NCBI GenBank assembly: GCA_023525975.1
Contig: CM042022.1
Span: 191,001 to 255,000, forward strand
Reading direction: 5' to 3'
Length of the DNA stretch: 64,000 nucleotides
Source: Smallanthus sonchifolius
Lineage: Eukaryota; Streptophyta; Magnoliopsida; Asterales; Asteraceae
A program made the translations under genes and the position numbers. A model generated the notes under the pieces. It was not told where the DNA came from, made no database searches, and was given only the letters and a program-made list of their open reading frames with translations. Shown in pieces: positions 11,463-24,086 of the stretch; the stretch's first letter is position 1; every line of letters starts with the position of its first letter.

Positions 11463-11496
<34 letters not shown>
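11463..11496. repeat. (TA)n microsatellite
   Basis: A pure TA run next to the left side of the MULE-type MITE. Confidence 0.9.
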
Positions 11497-11498
<2 letters not shown>

Positions 11499-11510
11499 TA
11501 TGCCGAGATA

Positions 11511-11916
11511 GGGTTAGGTTCAAATGAGAACTCATAAATACTTGAGAACTCGCGAGAACTCGTTAAAGAACCAATTAAAATCATTTTTTTTGTTTTCAAT
11601 ATATTTATTATTAAAATATAACATAAAAAATAATTTATCTCTTCAATTAATTCATCCATTTTTTCTAAATTATCCTTAAAAAAATTTATATACAGGTGTA
11701 AATGGTAACACTTACACATGTGTAAGTGGTAAGATTACACAAGTGTATATTTTTTTAATATATGAAGACATGTAAATTTACATATATAAATTCATTTTTT
11801 TATGTTGTATTCTAACAATAAAAATAGTAAAAACAAAAAAAATGGTTTTGATTGGATTTTGTACGAGTTCTCGCGAGTTCTCAAAATATTTAGGAGTTCT
11901 CAAATGATCCATTCCC
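11511..11916. mobile_element. Mutator-type MITE (10-bp TSD)
   Basis: Inverted arms of roughly 80 bp: the left contains GAGAACTCGCGAGAACTCGT and the right contains its counterpart ACGAGTTCTCGCGAGTTCTC. The 10-bp duplication tgccgagata flanks it (11501-11510 and 11917-11926). Target duplications of 9-10 bp with long arms fit Mutator-like elements. The 406-bp body is AT-rich and non-coding. Confidence 0.8.
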
Positions 11917-11923
11917 TGCCGAG

Positions 11924-11930
<7 letters not shown>

Positions 11931-11971
<41 letters not shown>
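11931..11971. repeat. (TA)n microsatellite
   Basis: A TA run on the right side of the MITE. The element appears to have landed inside a longer TA-rich tract. Confidence 0.88.
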
Positions 11972-11974
<3 letters not shown>

Positions 11975-13431
11975 GGCATGTTTGATTTTATTGTTAATTT
12001 GAAAATGATAAAGTGTATGTATATATGAATAAGAATCAAGGTATATATATGTATGTATATTATTGTTGTGTTAACTTAAAATGGTTAAAAAGTATTCATA
12101 TATAAATAAAAATCATAATTTTATATGCATATATGGATGATGAAAAATTGTTGAACTTGGAAAATTGTAAAGTGTATATGCATACATGTAAATCATTAAC
12201 TTGGAATAAGTTATGAAAGGGCTAAATGATTTGTAATTCATACATATGTTTATAACTTGTTAATAGTTAATAACAAGACATAAGGAGCAAGTATGATACA
12301 TATGGTCGAAATATGAAAAGTGTTTATATGCATGTTTATGGAAAAGAGTTATGAAAAAGTCCATGTTATTTGGTGAAATATATGATTATGTGATAAATAA
12401 ATTCTAGTAGACAAGTAGGTAAGTGATCATGTAAAAACCCTAAAGTGTTGTATGTGAAAATACATAGATGTTGGAAAGGTGTTGACAAGTGGTCTAAAAT
12501 TATAAGTGGTCTAAAAATATATGTTCACATATGCATGTAAAATAGTAAGAATACTTAAATGCATATATAGAAACATAGAAATACTTGTATGCATGTATTG
12601 GTAAAAATAAATGCATGACGAATATAAACAAGTTAATAAATGTCGTTCGGAATATAAGTATTTGCATGTGAACGTGGTCTATACTTACGTGGGGTAATTA
12701 ACGTGCATGGATATACTTGAACGATGTTTGAGATTTTATGTAATTATTTTTAAGAAATAATTATATGTTTATACGTGAACTATAATATGAATATATTATA
12801 AGTTGTTACAAAAATAATATTTATTTTTGGTACACTTAATAAGTCACCAATATAGAAACAACATATTTTCTCAGAAAATATGTAAGCGTCTAGACTGGAA
12901 TAATAATCACCAATGAGTCGTCACATGAAAACACTATTTTTACTAAACAAAGACGTACTTAACGGGATTCGTTAAGTCGGGTGAACAACTTGCGTTTAAG
13001 ACATGTAGTCTTAACACATAAGTATCCTTGCGTGATTAGGATACTGATAGACAGGAACTATTAGCACACTGATATTTGTTAGGATTTCATCGGACACAAG
13101 GTGAGTTCACGACCCCCTTTTCTCTTTTTAATGTTTTGTAATCTACGGGGGAGAAACATACTTACATATCATATTTTACATTATTGCTCAACATATTTGG
13201 AAACATTTTTGTTTCATACACTTGAGAAAACACTGCAAACATTTATATATGATAACAAGAAAATAAGACACTAACATTATGTCTTACATGAGGAGAGCTC
13301 TTAAAGTCTCTAAACAACATCAACATTTGTAACCATTAGTTATGGACTTAGCCTAGGATTCTATGAATAGTACTATTGGGGGTGACGTCCCCGGTCATAG
13401 TTAATCGCGCTAACCGGGACCTGAAGGGTCA
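11972..13431. other. Unassigned repeat-like DNA left of the solo LTR
   Basis: AT-rich, with recurring ATATGCATGT-type strings and no coding. Removing the nest joins it directly to 35855 onward. It is probably part of an older repeat, since the minisatellite at 36045 lies in the same block, but no boundaries were found. Confidence 0.35.
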
Positions 13432-15663
13432 TGTAATATCCAAAAATTTTCGACCTACATTTTCTTAAAACACTTGTACGTGTTATCGTTTCGAATTCGA
13501 AATTCTATTAGAAACTTTTTATATATATACGATACTTATTTAAAAGTATATATATACATATGCATTAAACCTTAAAAGTTTAAAATTACAATTATAAACT
13601 TATTCGATAAATTAATTTCGTAAATTATTTTATATAGTTAAAATAAATATGAAACTCATTTCATTTTATAAATAAAACATCTCACCATTCTATAACGTCC
13701 AGGGACTGAACCTGACACTTGTTGAAACTGTTTTAAACTAAAAGTTAACCTTTAACCACGAAATGATACGACTGGAAACATCAGGGGCCTGTCTTGCCAA
13801 CTGCCCAAACTCCCGATCCCAACCCAGTCGCAGGTTCGACCCCCACTACCACCGATTTCACCTCCTTTTTCCCGAAACCATGATTCAGTCCAGATTCGGT
13901 GAACCTCGAGCCTCGGCTCGAGCGTGCGACCCGTCCCCAAGAAGCATTAATGTTTCATTCGACCCAGATCACGCACAGGAGGCCGGAATCAATTCCGACC
14001 GGCGCAACAACCACCTACAACATGTTCGCGCATTCAATGCCAAATTGGCTATATATACCGACTCCTACACCTCAATAACATCATCCCGAACCTGTCACAC
14101 CCCGACCGGGCGGCGGAACACGTCGGAGTATGACCCGAGTTGTAACCAGATTGCTCGTAGCACTTGGAACTATTAAAATTTCATAATTTTATTCAATAAA
14201 ATTAAAAGTGCCTCAAAGGCTACAAGTAGTTCAAATAAACAAGACAAAACATAGTTCCAAACAAGATAAAATCAGATTTCAAGTTTCTAAGTCCAAGCCT
14301 AAGTGTTGAACATAAATCAAGCGTTGCTTGAACTTGGTGCACCTGAAACATGTTTAAAATAGGAGTTATCAACAAAATGAATTGTTGGTGAGCAATCATG
14401 GTAGATATAGATATAATATAGTTGAGATAAAAGTACAAATTCCATGCTAAGACAAGTTGTACATTATAGTCTTATTGTATATACACACAGTCCAAATTAA
14501 ACCTTCCTTTTAAGATTTATCCAATTCAGATTGTCCAACATATAGTTAACAGTTTTTCAGTATCAGAATTCATTACATGCATCCTGGATCAAAGAAATGC
14601 ATGGGGTAGCTAACCCACATGGTACCACTAATTCCATTCCTAGGCTGTAGAAACAGTTAATAATATGAACTAGTGTAATCAACAAATAAGCCACATAATG
14701 CAATTAAACAAGTCTAACATATGGGAATTTGTTTCAAGTTGTGAGATTTGTCAATTGTGTAAGTGTGGTTAAATAGAAACATGTTTCACCCCAAAAGTGG
14801 TAAAATGTATAAAGAGGGGCATGAAAACTCACCTGGTTTGTAAGTAGTTTCCAAGCTAAGTTTGATCCAAAGATATAATCCAAAGTAGGTCACAATTAAC
14901 CTATTATAGTTGTAGTTTAGTCATTTAGTTTAAAGGAAATAAGCTAAGGTTCGTTCGTGTTCTCGAATTTGGGAAATTAGGGTTTTGGAAAGTTTAAGGT
15001 TTGAAATGTAATTTGGTTATAGTTTAAGGTGTGTAAGTATTTAAATTACTAAATGATTATGTTTAGTAATTTAAATATAATTTCTGATTTTATAAAATAT
15101 TTTAAGAGATTATTTAATTAATTACTTATTTAGTAATTTAGTTAATAAATGTGTTTAATTAACTAAATATGTCAAAAAGATAGTAAAAATATAAATATAA
15201 TTTAAATTATAAATTATATAAATATTTTCTTTTAATAAGTAAATTTTTATAAAATTTACTTATTTTTAGTTTAATTAAATCAATAATTTCATTGATTTAA
15301 TTACAAAACAAAATTAGTGAAAATTAGTAAAAATGTCTAAAAGTTTCAGAAACTTAATATTTTGTTAAAAATATATAAATTAAGTTTATGTAATTTTTGT
15401 AAAATTTTTGGAATAGATTTACTAATTTTAAATAAATAATCCAAGTTTTAAATTTAGACTTTTAAATAATTAATTTTATAAACTCAGAAAGTTTTCTGTT
15501 TTTATTTTATAAAACAGTAGAGAATTTTATTACAAAAATTTGGACTATTTATTTGTACATTTTCAAGTTGTAAATAAAAAGTTATGAATTTTTAAAGATT
15601 AAAGATTTAATTAATAAAAATCAAAAATAGGAAAATGTTGAAAAATGGGCGAACCGGCCACAA

Positions 15664-15727
15664 AGGCGGATCGAACCTGGGCTACTTGGCTCAGCGGCAG
15701 TGCACCTGACCGTTGGGCCAAGTGGCT
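15664..15727 (-). other. tRNA-like module 1 in A 3' LTR
   Basis: On the minus strand a box A-like TTGGCCCAACGG (15721-15710) is followed by box B GGTTCGATCC (15677-15668), spaced as in a tRNA gene. The strand is the same as the element. The copy in the 5' LTR lies 16,693 bp to the right. Confidence 0.5.
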
Positions 15728-15819
15728 AACCTGGTTATAAGTGCATTTGGGTTATATTTAACCCGGATCTTGGGTCCGGTTTGTGTTCGTTTAAGCCAAA
15801 AAGGTTCACGGGTGAGGGC

Positions 15820-15893
15820 CTTAGCCGGGCTCAAACCCGTGACCTCTCGCTCGTAATACGCGCACCCGGCCATCTCGGCCAAGTGACTAACCC
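15820..15893 (-). other. tRNA-like module 2 in A 3' LTR
   Basis: The minus strand reads a box A-like TTGGCCGAGATGG (15882-15870) and a box B-like GGGTTTGAGCCC (15838-15827). TGGCCGAG resembles the D-arm of Leu/Ser tRNAs. The arms are too degenerate for a working tRNA. Confidence 0.5.
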
Positions 15894-17114
15894 GTAAACA
15901 AACGGAGAGAGGTTCCTTTTAACAACGTTTTCGAATTTAAAATCCCAAATCCGTTTGAACGCAAGAACCCTAATCTGAGTTTGTTCGAATTCGACGAATC
16001 CGTATAATAGGAACTCAATTAACCATAGGGCTTTTGTTATACGTTCAATTCCGAGTTTAATGACGTATCAAATTACCTGTAAGATCAACTGATCGAAGTT
16101 CTGGACTCGATGTTCAGTTCGTCTGAACTGAGATTCCGAGAGAGAGAATTAGAGGGTGTTAGGAGTTGTGATTTGTTTCAAATGGACGCATTAGGTGTCG
16201 TCGAGGTTTCTATAACATCAATTCGTCAATTAATGCGTGAATTATTGAGTTTTGATTACGGGTTTAAGACGGTTTAAAGTTTTAGCCGTTTTCAACTGTT
16301 ACGAGTTCAATTCCTCGAATTAACATCATACTCGTTTAATGATAATAAACGAATAGCAGTTACAAGTTTTCGAATTCGAATCCTTAAAACGCGTTTTCGA
16401 ATAATCAGAACCCAAAACCGGGTTCCCCTTGTTTCGAACCCACGATCCCTTTTGGGTGGGTTTTAAAACAGAAAATTACAACTTTGGTCCCTGAGGTTTG
16501 TTAAGTTGACTCCGGTCAACTTAAACTTGAAAATAAGTTTGAGGAAAGGCAGTTTAGCCCTTGTAGTTAAGTTTTAACCAAAAACTAAGTTAGTTAGGTT
16601 ATATAGGGTTTTTAGTTAATTAATTTGATATATTTGATATTTAAATGTATAAATTACATTTAAATTATAAAAGAATTGTTTATTTCTATAAAAATGATAT
16701 AAAATGACATATTTTTATAAAACTTTATTTTAAAAATATTTATTTAATTAAACTTTATTTATTTGATTTATTTAGGAATAAATCTTATTATTTCTTAAAA
16801 ATTCATAATAATTTTATAAAAATCATTTTTTTAATTTATATAATTTGTGTTTTAATTGAATAAGACACAATTAAGATTTTTTCCAAATTAATTAAGTACA
16901 ATTTTTTTTTTTTTTTTTTTTACACTTAGATAATTTATGAGATTTATTTTATATAGTTTAGGGACTTTATTCAAATACCATGAATATTAGCCCTAATACA
17001 TAGTTTGAGTAATTCATTTAAGAATTTTTACATATTATTAAATATGGATAATTAGGGTTTACAATAAATGTCAATTGGCCGGAAATTGTAAACGGAAAAA
17101 GTACAGATATTACA

Positions 17115-17140
17115 GTCTCCCCTACTTTAGGAAATTTCGT
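17115..17140 (-). promoter_or_regulatory. Element A polypurine tract
   Basis: Immediately 5' of the 3' LTR on the minus strand is CTAAAGTAGGGGAGAC, preceded by a short inverted repeat (AATTTCGGGACGAAATT). This is the expected plus-strand primer of reverse transcription. Confidence 0.8.
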
Positions 17141-17147
17141 CCCGAAA

Positions 17148-20100
17148 TTAAGTAGTGGAGTTTGTGAACAGGTGTGGGTACTTGGCCTTCATTTGATCTT
17201 CACGTTCCCAAGTGAACTCGGGTCCTCGTTTAGATTGCCAACGTACTTTCACAATCGGAATTCGGCTTCTTTTAAGTTGTTTGATCTCTCGATCCATGAT
17301 TTCAATAGGCTTTTCCACGAAGTGCATCGACTCGTCAATGTGAACTTCGTCAAGAGGAACTTGGAGGTTTCCCTCGGCAAGACACTTCTTGAGGTTAGAT
17401 ACATGAAACGTGGGATGTACATTGCTAAGCTTGTCGGGTAATTCCAACTCGTAAGCAACTTTCCCGATACGTTTGATGATTTTGAAAGGTCCAACGTATC
17501 GCGGTGTGAATTTCCCTTTCTTCCCAAACCGGACAACGCCTTTCCAAGGTGATACCTTTAAAAGAACCATGTCACCAACTTGGAATTCAAGAGGTCTTCT
17601 ACGAATATCAGCATTCTTCTTTTATCTCTCCCGAGCCAAACGAAGATTGTCGCGAACTTGGATGATTCGATCAGTGGTGTCTTGGACTAGAGCGGGACCA
17701 GTGATTTGTGCTTCACCGACCTCATCCCAGCCAAGAGGAGAACGACAATGGCGACCATATAAGGCCTTGAAATGTGCCATCTCGATACTAGCATGGTAGC
17801 TGTTGTTATACGAAAACTCAGCTAGTGGAAGATATTTGTCCCAATTGCCTCCAAAGTCAAGGACGCAAGCACGTAACATATCTTCAAGAGTTTGAATCGT
17901 TCTTTCCGTTTGACCATCAGTTTGGGGATGGTAAGCTGTACTCAAATTCAATTGAGTACCCATGAACGATTGTAGAGATCCCCAAAAACGGGAAGTGAAA
18001 CGACTATCACGATCAGATATGATATTAAGAGGAACGCCATGTAGACGAACGATCTCATCCAAATAAACTTGAGCCAACTTCTCAGCTCCCCAATCATCTC
18101 GAATTGCGAGAAAATGAGCTGATTTCGTGAGTCGGTCCACGATTACCCAAATGCTATCAAATCCTCGAGGTGTTCTTGGAAGTTTGGTGATAAAATCCAT
18201 GGAAATACACTCCCATTTCCACATTGGAATCTCGGGTTGTTCAAGCAAACCCGAAGGTCGTTGATGTTCAATCTTGACCTTAGAACAAGTAAGACATTTT
18301 GAAATGTACACGGCAACATCTTTCTTCATGCCGGGCCACCAATAGTGTTGGCGAAGGCCTTTGTACATTTTATCGGCTCCTGGGTGTATAGAATAACGAG
18401 TTTTGTGAGACTCGTCAAAAATCAAAGTACGAAGATCATCCCGATCAGGAACCCATAAGCGGTTTAAGAAGTGTAGTAACCCATTGGGTCGAGTCTCCAA
18501 TTGTTTTTCAACTCCACAACCCAATTCTTTTTGCATGTTGTCCTCGGAAAGAACCTTTTGTTGAGCTTTAAGAATTTTGGTCTCGATATCCGATTGAATA
18601 AGAGCACAACATATGTTAGGATATTCTTTCCGACTTAACGCATCAGCCACCACGTTAGCTTTCCCTGGATGATATTTGATTTCGCAATCATAATCATTTA
18701 ACAGTTCCATCCAACGACGTTGTCTCATGTTTAAGTCTTTTTGGTTGAATATATGTTGCAAACTCTTGTGATCGGTAAAGATTTCACATTTGGTTCCATA
18801 GAGATAATGTCTCCAAATCTTGAGAGCAAACACGACCGCACCAAGTTTGAGGTCGTGAGTGGTGTAGTTATCTTCATGAACCTTAAGTTGTCTTGAGGCA
18901 TAAGCAATCACCTTACCCCTTTGCATGAGAACGCATCCAAGTCCTTGCTTTGAAGCATCACAGAAAACAACGAAGTCGTCGCTGCCATCGGGAAGAGATA
19001 GGACTGGAGCATGGCACAGTTTTTCTTTAAGAGTTTGGAACGCTTCTTCTTGCTCTTGTCCCCATTCAAAGATCCTACCCTTATGAGTTAGGGCAGTGAG
19101 AGGAACAGCAATCTTGGAAAAGTTAGAAATAAAGCGTCGATAATATCCTGCTAGTCCAAGAAAAGAACGGATTTCTGTTGGTGTTTTAGGAGCAATCCAA
19201 TTCTTTACAGCTTCAATTTTAGCAGGATCAACATGAATCCCAGCCTCGTTAATAACATGACCTAGGAATTGGACTTCCTTTAGCCAGAATTCACATTTGG
19301 AGAATTTAGCATAAAGTTGTTCCTGTTTAAGAAGATCAAGTACTAAGCGAAGATGTTCTTCATGTTCTTGCTTAGATTTTGAGTAGATAAGAATATCGTC
19401 AATGAAGACAATGACGAATTTATCCAAATAAGGTCGACAAACACGATTCATCAAATCCATGAACACGGCAGGTGCGTTAGTCAAACCGAATGGCATGACA
19501 ACAAACTCGTAGTGTCCATAGCGAGTTCTAAAAGCTGTTTTGGGAATGTCTTCCTCCTTAACACGTAGTTGGTGATAACCCGAACGAAGATCGATCTTTG
19601 AGAAAATAGAAGCTCCTTGGAGTTGATCAAATAAATCGTCAATCCTTGGAAGTGGGTATCGATTCTTGACAGTCAATTTGTTGAGTTCCCGATAGTCGAT
19701 ACACATCCTAAAAGATCCATCCTTCTTCTTGACGAATAAGACAGGTGCTCCCCATGGTGAGGAACTAGGACGTATGAATCCTTTATCAGAGAGTTCTTGA
19801 AGTTGACTAGCAAGTTCTTGCATTTCAGATGGTGCAAGACGATATGGTGCTCTTGCCACAGGAGTTGCACCAGGCACAAGGTCGATACGAAACTCGACTT
19901 GTCGTGTAGGGGCAATTCCCGGTAGGTCTTCCGGAAATACTTCAGCAAAGTCCTTAATCACAGGAATATCAGCCATAAGTTTACCCTTGTCCTTCTCTTT
20001 CACAACGTGAGCTAGAAAAGCTGGATAATTCTTGTTGAGGTACTTCTGAGCTTTTGTTATAGTCATCAGTTTTAAGCCTTTGGGTTGTTTCTCTCCATAC

Positions 20101-21656
20101 ACGTGTAGTACTTCACCAGACGGCAGAGGAATCTTTATGAATTTGTCGGCACAAACGATCTCAGCACGATGTTTGGATAACCAATCCATGCCGACGATCA
20201 CGTCGAAACTCCCAAGTTGCATAGGAGTTAAGTCAATAGAGAAAGTATGTTCGTTAAGTTGTAGTTGATTGTTTGCAATAATTGAGTCAACTTTAACGGA
20301 TTTCCCGTTAGCTACTTCTACATTATAAGTTTTGTCTAGTTGGGTTCTAGTCTTAGCAAGCATTGGTTCAAAGTCAAAGGACACGAAACTTTTATCCGCA
20401 CCAGAATCAAACAAAATAGTAGCATATTGATTATTGATCAGATACGTACCATTGACAACATCGTTGTCGGCTTGAGCTTGACTAGTAGTAATGGTGTAGA
20501 CTCGGCCTTTGGAAGCAGAGATTGAAGCTTTTATTGCATTGGCCAGTAACGGACATTTATCCTTGAAGTGACTTGGATCTCCACATTGGAAACAAGCCTT
20601 AACAGTTAAGGATGGTGTGTTTTGTATCACGTTATGGCCTTGCACTTGAGATTGAGTGTTGCTTGGGGTTCGGCAACGATCTTGAGTATGTCCCAATCTT
20701 TTGCACTTTGTGCAAACCCAACATGGTGCATTGGGAAGATGGTGAGACTTGCAAATATCACATTGAGGATAACTCCCCGAATAAGCCTTCTTGGTTGGAC
20801 TGAAGGTAGTAGTAGTAGTAGCAGGTGCTACTTGGCTCACAGGTTGAGCAGGTGTAACAGTCCCATAATTTTGTTTATGATTGGACTTTCTCTTCCTGTT
20901 TCTACCAGTAGGTTCAGGTTTAGAAGTCACAGCAGCAACCACAGCAGGTTTCTTCCCTCCTTTGCGGTGAAGGATTCCCGCATCGACATAAGTGTCGGTA
21001 AGTGTGGCTGAAAGACGAACAGCTTCTTCGATAGTAGCAGGTCTACTACTAAGAACAGCACTCCTGATTTGAATTGGGAGTCCCTTGCAGAATTTCTCAA
21101 TCTTCTTAGCCAAGGTGTCGACTAGGTGAGGAACGAGTAGACAAAGTTCATAAAAACGAGTGACATAAGCAGAATTGTCACCACTATCTTGGGAGAGAGT
21201 CCAAAATTCCTCCTCGATCTTCATCATTTCGTTTCGAGGACAGAACTCATTGATCATGAGTTCCTTGAATTCAGCCCAAGGAAGAGCCATAGCAACAAGA
21301 ACGGTGCGAGTAGTTTTCTCGCCGTTCCACCAAGTTAGTGCACGCTTTTGAAAGACGCTTGAGCCATATTGAACCTTGAGTGCCTCGGGAACACCAGCAT
21401 TAAGGAAGGTGTTCTCAATGCCCTCAAACCATTGGAGTAGTCCAGTGGCTCCTTCATGACCCGAATACTTTGGTGGTGAACACGAATTAAAGTATTTGAA
21501 GTTGCAAGCATTGTTGTTGTTATTAGAAGAGCTTTGATCACGATGTTGAAACAGAGCTGGTAGTATTGCAGCAATCCGATCAACAATTTGTTGTGTGAGT
21601 GCCGGATTTGTATCAACGGGATCAGACATTCTATAAGAAAATAAAGTAAAATGCAA
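17148..21656 (-). pseudogene. Element A Gag-Pol polyprotein, one nonsense codon
   Basis: One frame runs from 21656 to a stop at 17148, broken only by a TAA at 17622-17624. The likely start is the internal Met of MSDPVD at residue 10. Order: Gag capsid (about residues 50-230), zinc knuckle CFQCGDPSHFKDKC (355-368), aspartic protease LFDSGA (415-420), reverse transcriptase with FIDD (751-754), RNase H (from about 895), integrase with HHCC zinc site (from about 1084) and D1154, D1215, E1251, then after the stop a chromodomain-like tail ending EFTWEREDQMKAKYPHLF. Two defects are visible: the nonsense codon, which lies one C-to-T change from a sense codon, and lysine 937 (THDLKLGAVV) where the family has the catalytic RNase H glutamate. 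Cellular products would be virus-like particle proteins. Confidence 0.92.
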
Positions 21657-21854
21657 GTTTGAGATGAATAATAATATTCAAGAGTTAAGCTTTGAAAGTA
21701 AAGATAGGCTTAAGTTTAAACACATAGTTAGTAATTGTGTTGGTTGGGTTTTACCTCACAATTACTTAGGACATATCAAGGTTAATAAGATTTCAACAAT
21801 ATTTGAGAAAGTCATGCTTTAGCCTATAAGTGAACACTCATCCCGAGAATCCCC

Positions 21855-21905
21855 AGGTAAGCGTAACAGGTCCAGTAATTTGGATTTGTACGAATACGCT
21901 TGCCT
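21855..21905 (-). promoter_or_regulatory. Leader hairpin of element A
   Basis: AGGTAAGCGTA (21855-21865) pairs with TACGCTTGCCT (21895-21905) at 10 of 11 positions around a 29-nt loop. The same position in D and E carries different but still complementary arms. A leader location suits an RNA packaging or dimerisation signal (inference). Confidence 0.55.
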
Positions 21906-21963
21906 AGACAGGAAACTCAGAATACAGGCATTCACCCTTCCAGATTGCACGAGTTTCTGAACA

Positions 21964-21968
21964 TTGTC
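21964..21968. repeat. Target-site duplication of element C (left)
   Basis: ttgtc, repeated at 30494-30498. It shows that C inserted into the leader of A. Confidence 0.95.
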
Positions 21969-24071
21969 TGTAACATCCCAAATAATGACAAGACAAATAG
22001 AAAAGGGAAATAAAGTGGGCTTGGCCAAAATTTCGGCCCATGGGCCGAAAAGAAAAGGGGGAAACCCCATTACAAAACAGCAGCTTCAACCCAAACCCCT
22101 CTCATTTCATCTTCCTGCGCAAGAATACTAGAGAGAGAGAGAGAGAGCGATCGGCTTGTGAAGAAAACCGCAAGGAGAAGACTCAAGGGCTCGGGAATCA
22201 TCCGACTCCACCATTTCAACGCATAGCAACAGAAATCGGGCCTGTTGAGGTAAGCATCGCCTCTGATTATGAGTCTTTGCATGTCTCGGGTTTAAATCAA
22301 ATAAAGATACGATTTTTGCATACGAAACTTGAAACAAATCACGTATTTGAACTCAAGAACGATAAAGGAAGGTGTTTAACGTAAAATGCTCAAGGTTTAA
22401 TCGATTGGAAATAAGTTGGCTTGAGCAAGGTTCTGGTCAGGGAAGATGCAGACCCATGACTCGAAACTATAGTTTCGATACATACAGACCCGTCGAAACT
22501 ACTCTAGTTTCGATAGTCATGTTTGACTCGAAACTATCTAGTTTCGATAGCAGCCAATGACTCGAAACTACCATAGTTTCGATAGGAACTCAGGACTCGA
22601 AACTACCTAGTTTCGAGTGTCACCTTGAACCTAAACTAAGATTTTTCATAAGTTAATGACTCAAAACTACCATAGTTTCGATAGGATCTCATGACTCGAA
22701 ACTACCTAGTTTCGATAGAAGGATTATGACTCGAAACTACCTAGTTTCGAGTGTAAGACCATAGCTCGAAACTACCATAGTTTTGATGCGACCCACCTCC
22801 CGAAACTACTGAGTTCAAGCATAGTAATGTCTAGTGTCATCTAGGAGCACCATCTTATGTGTATGACTTTATTATACAGATCGTGAGTGACATTAGTGAA
22901 GCCCAGTAGCCAGCTTAGTGTATTACAGAAACTACTCATCAGGTGAGTTCTATGTGCCCCTTCTATGTTATGTGCAAATGTTTTCAAATGTTTTGGGGCT
23001 GAGATGTATACACTAAGTGAATAAATGTTATGAATGTCAATGTGATCATATGTGTTATACAAGTATATATATATATACCTATACATGAAAGAGAAATTAT
23101 GAATAAAGAATGAAAAGCATGATTATCAAGAATGAATGAAAGTATAACACAATATGAAAGAATGAAATCCTGCTTTATATCCATGTATATATTGCTTGCC
23201 AAGTACAGAAAATGTTATGGACGCTTCGATGATAACGGCTACTTCGGTAGACGGACGACCATGTGACTATTTTATAACCGGGACAAGTGCGCTCCTTCAT
23301 CGGCTAGGACGTACGAATGCCATTAATGGACGGTCGAAGCAATTGGCATATTATAGTAGAACGGTTGTATAAATAATAGTCGCATGGGAAACGGATACCT
23401 TCGGGTAGACGGGCGAATTACGGCCTACGACGGTAGGACGGTTGTAAGTCATGACGGACGGACAAAGATTGCCGGACGGTTGTAAGAATAAAATGACGGA
23501 CGGCACTAGTTGCCGGACGGTTGTAAGTATAGGTGGGCCATGACGATGGACCACGGCGATTGTCTTTGTGACATTCGTAAGCAAATGACGGGTTGATCAC
23601 CCTTATATAGTATGACCCATGAAATTAAAGAAAGAAAGAAAAGAAAGAAAAGGATGAATATATATATATATATATGAAATCACAAAAATACAGAAAAGAG
23701 AGATGAAAACAAAGACAAAAGTTATGAATACGTATTTATATGAATGACTATACAGTAATGCATACTTATAAAGTAAAGAATAGAATGTTTATATCAAATT
23801 GCATTAAACTAGAACTCACCAGCGTTAGCTGACTTTTAGTATACATTTCAGGTAAAGGAAGAAAAGGTCGTGCGATGGCGTGAAGGTTACCCGGCACAAG
23901 ACTGACATCCCACTTTTGTTTGTTAAGACAATGTTGTGTTTTTAATTGTTAAGACTTCCGCTGTTATGTAATGTAATTGAATGATGAATGTTTTAAATTT
24001 AAGTTCAGTATTTATGGCTATGTTTATGAGTAAATCCAACAAGTGAGGTCACCCGGGAAAGGGGCCTTACA
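21969..24071 (+). repeat. Element C 5' LTR
   Basis: It starts TGTAACATCCC and ends GGGGCCTTACA, 2103 bp. It contains a GA microsatellite (22129-22147), an array of TCGAAACTA/TAGTTTCGA palindromes (22455-22815), short GGACGGTTGTAAG repeats (23430-23530) and a TA run near 23657. Confidence 0.95.
22455..22815. repeat. Palindrome array in C 5' LTR
   Basis: About ten units of the form GACTCGAAACTA-(0-4 nt)-TAGTTTCGATAG lie 20-60 bp apart. Each unit can form its own short hairpin. Minor arm changes (CAAAAC, TTTTGA) occur in single units. Confidence 0.85.
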
Positions 24072-24074
24072 AGT

Positions 24075-24086
24075 TGGTATCAGAGC
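24075..24086 (+). promoter_or_regulatory. Element C primer-binding site
   Basis: TGGTATCAGAGC, complementary to the 3' end of initiator tRNA-Met, three bases after the 5' LTR. Confidence 0.93.

Larger units (their letters stand above)
14093..17114 (-). repeat. Element A 3' LTR
   Basis: Read on the minus strand it starts TGTAATATCTGTAC at 17114 and ends CGGGGTGTGACA at 14093. It is 3022 bp, long for a chromovirus LTR. It holds a long AT-rich zone, a poly-T run near 16903, and two tRNA-like modules near 15.7-15.9 kb. Confidence 0.93.
21657..21968 (-). other. Element A leader, gag-proximal part
   Basis: Non-coding leader between gag and the C insertion. It carries the hairpin at 21855-21905 and shares a long block (CACTCATCCC, then GGTCCA, TTTGGATTT, ACAGGCATTCACCCTTCC) with the leaders of D and E. 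The remaining leader is at 30494-30785. Confidence 0.75.

Noticed and set aside
15691..15882. 63-codon minus-strand frame present in both A LTRs
   Set aside because: It is repeated because the LTR is repeated. It overlaps the tRNA-like modules and has no protein-like features.
17172..21011. Plus-strand frames over the A polyprotein
   Set aside because: Antisense shadows of a well-recognised gypsy polyprotein.
22841..23202. Frames in the C LTR as small proteins
   Set aside because: Identical frames recur at 29261-29622 because of the LTR duplication, and they lack coding features.
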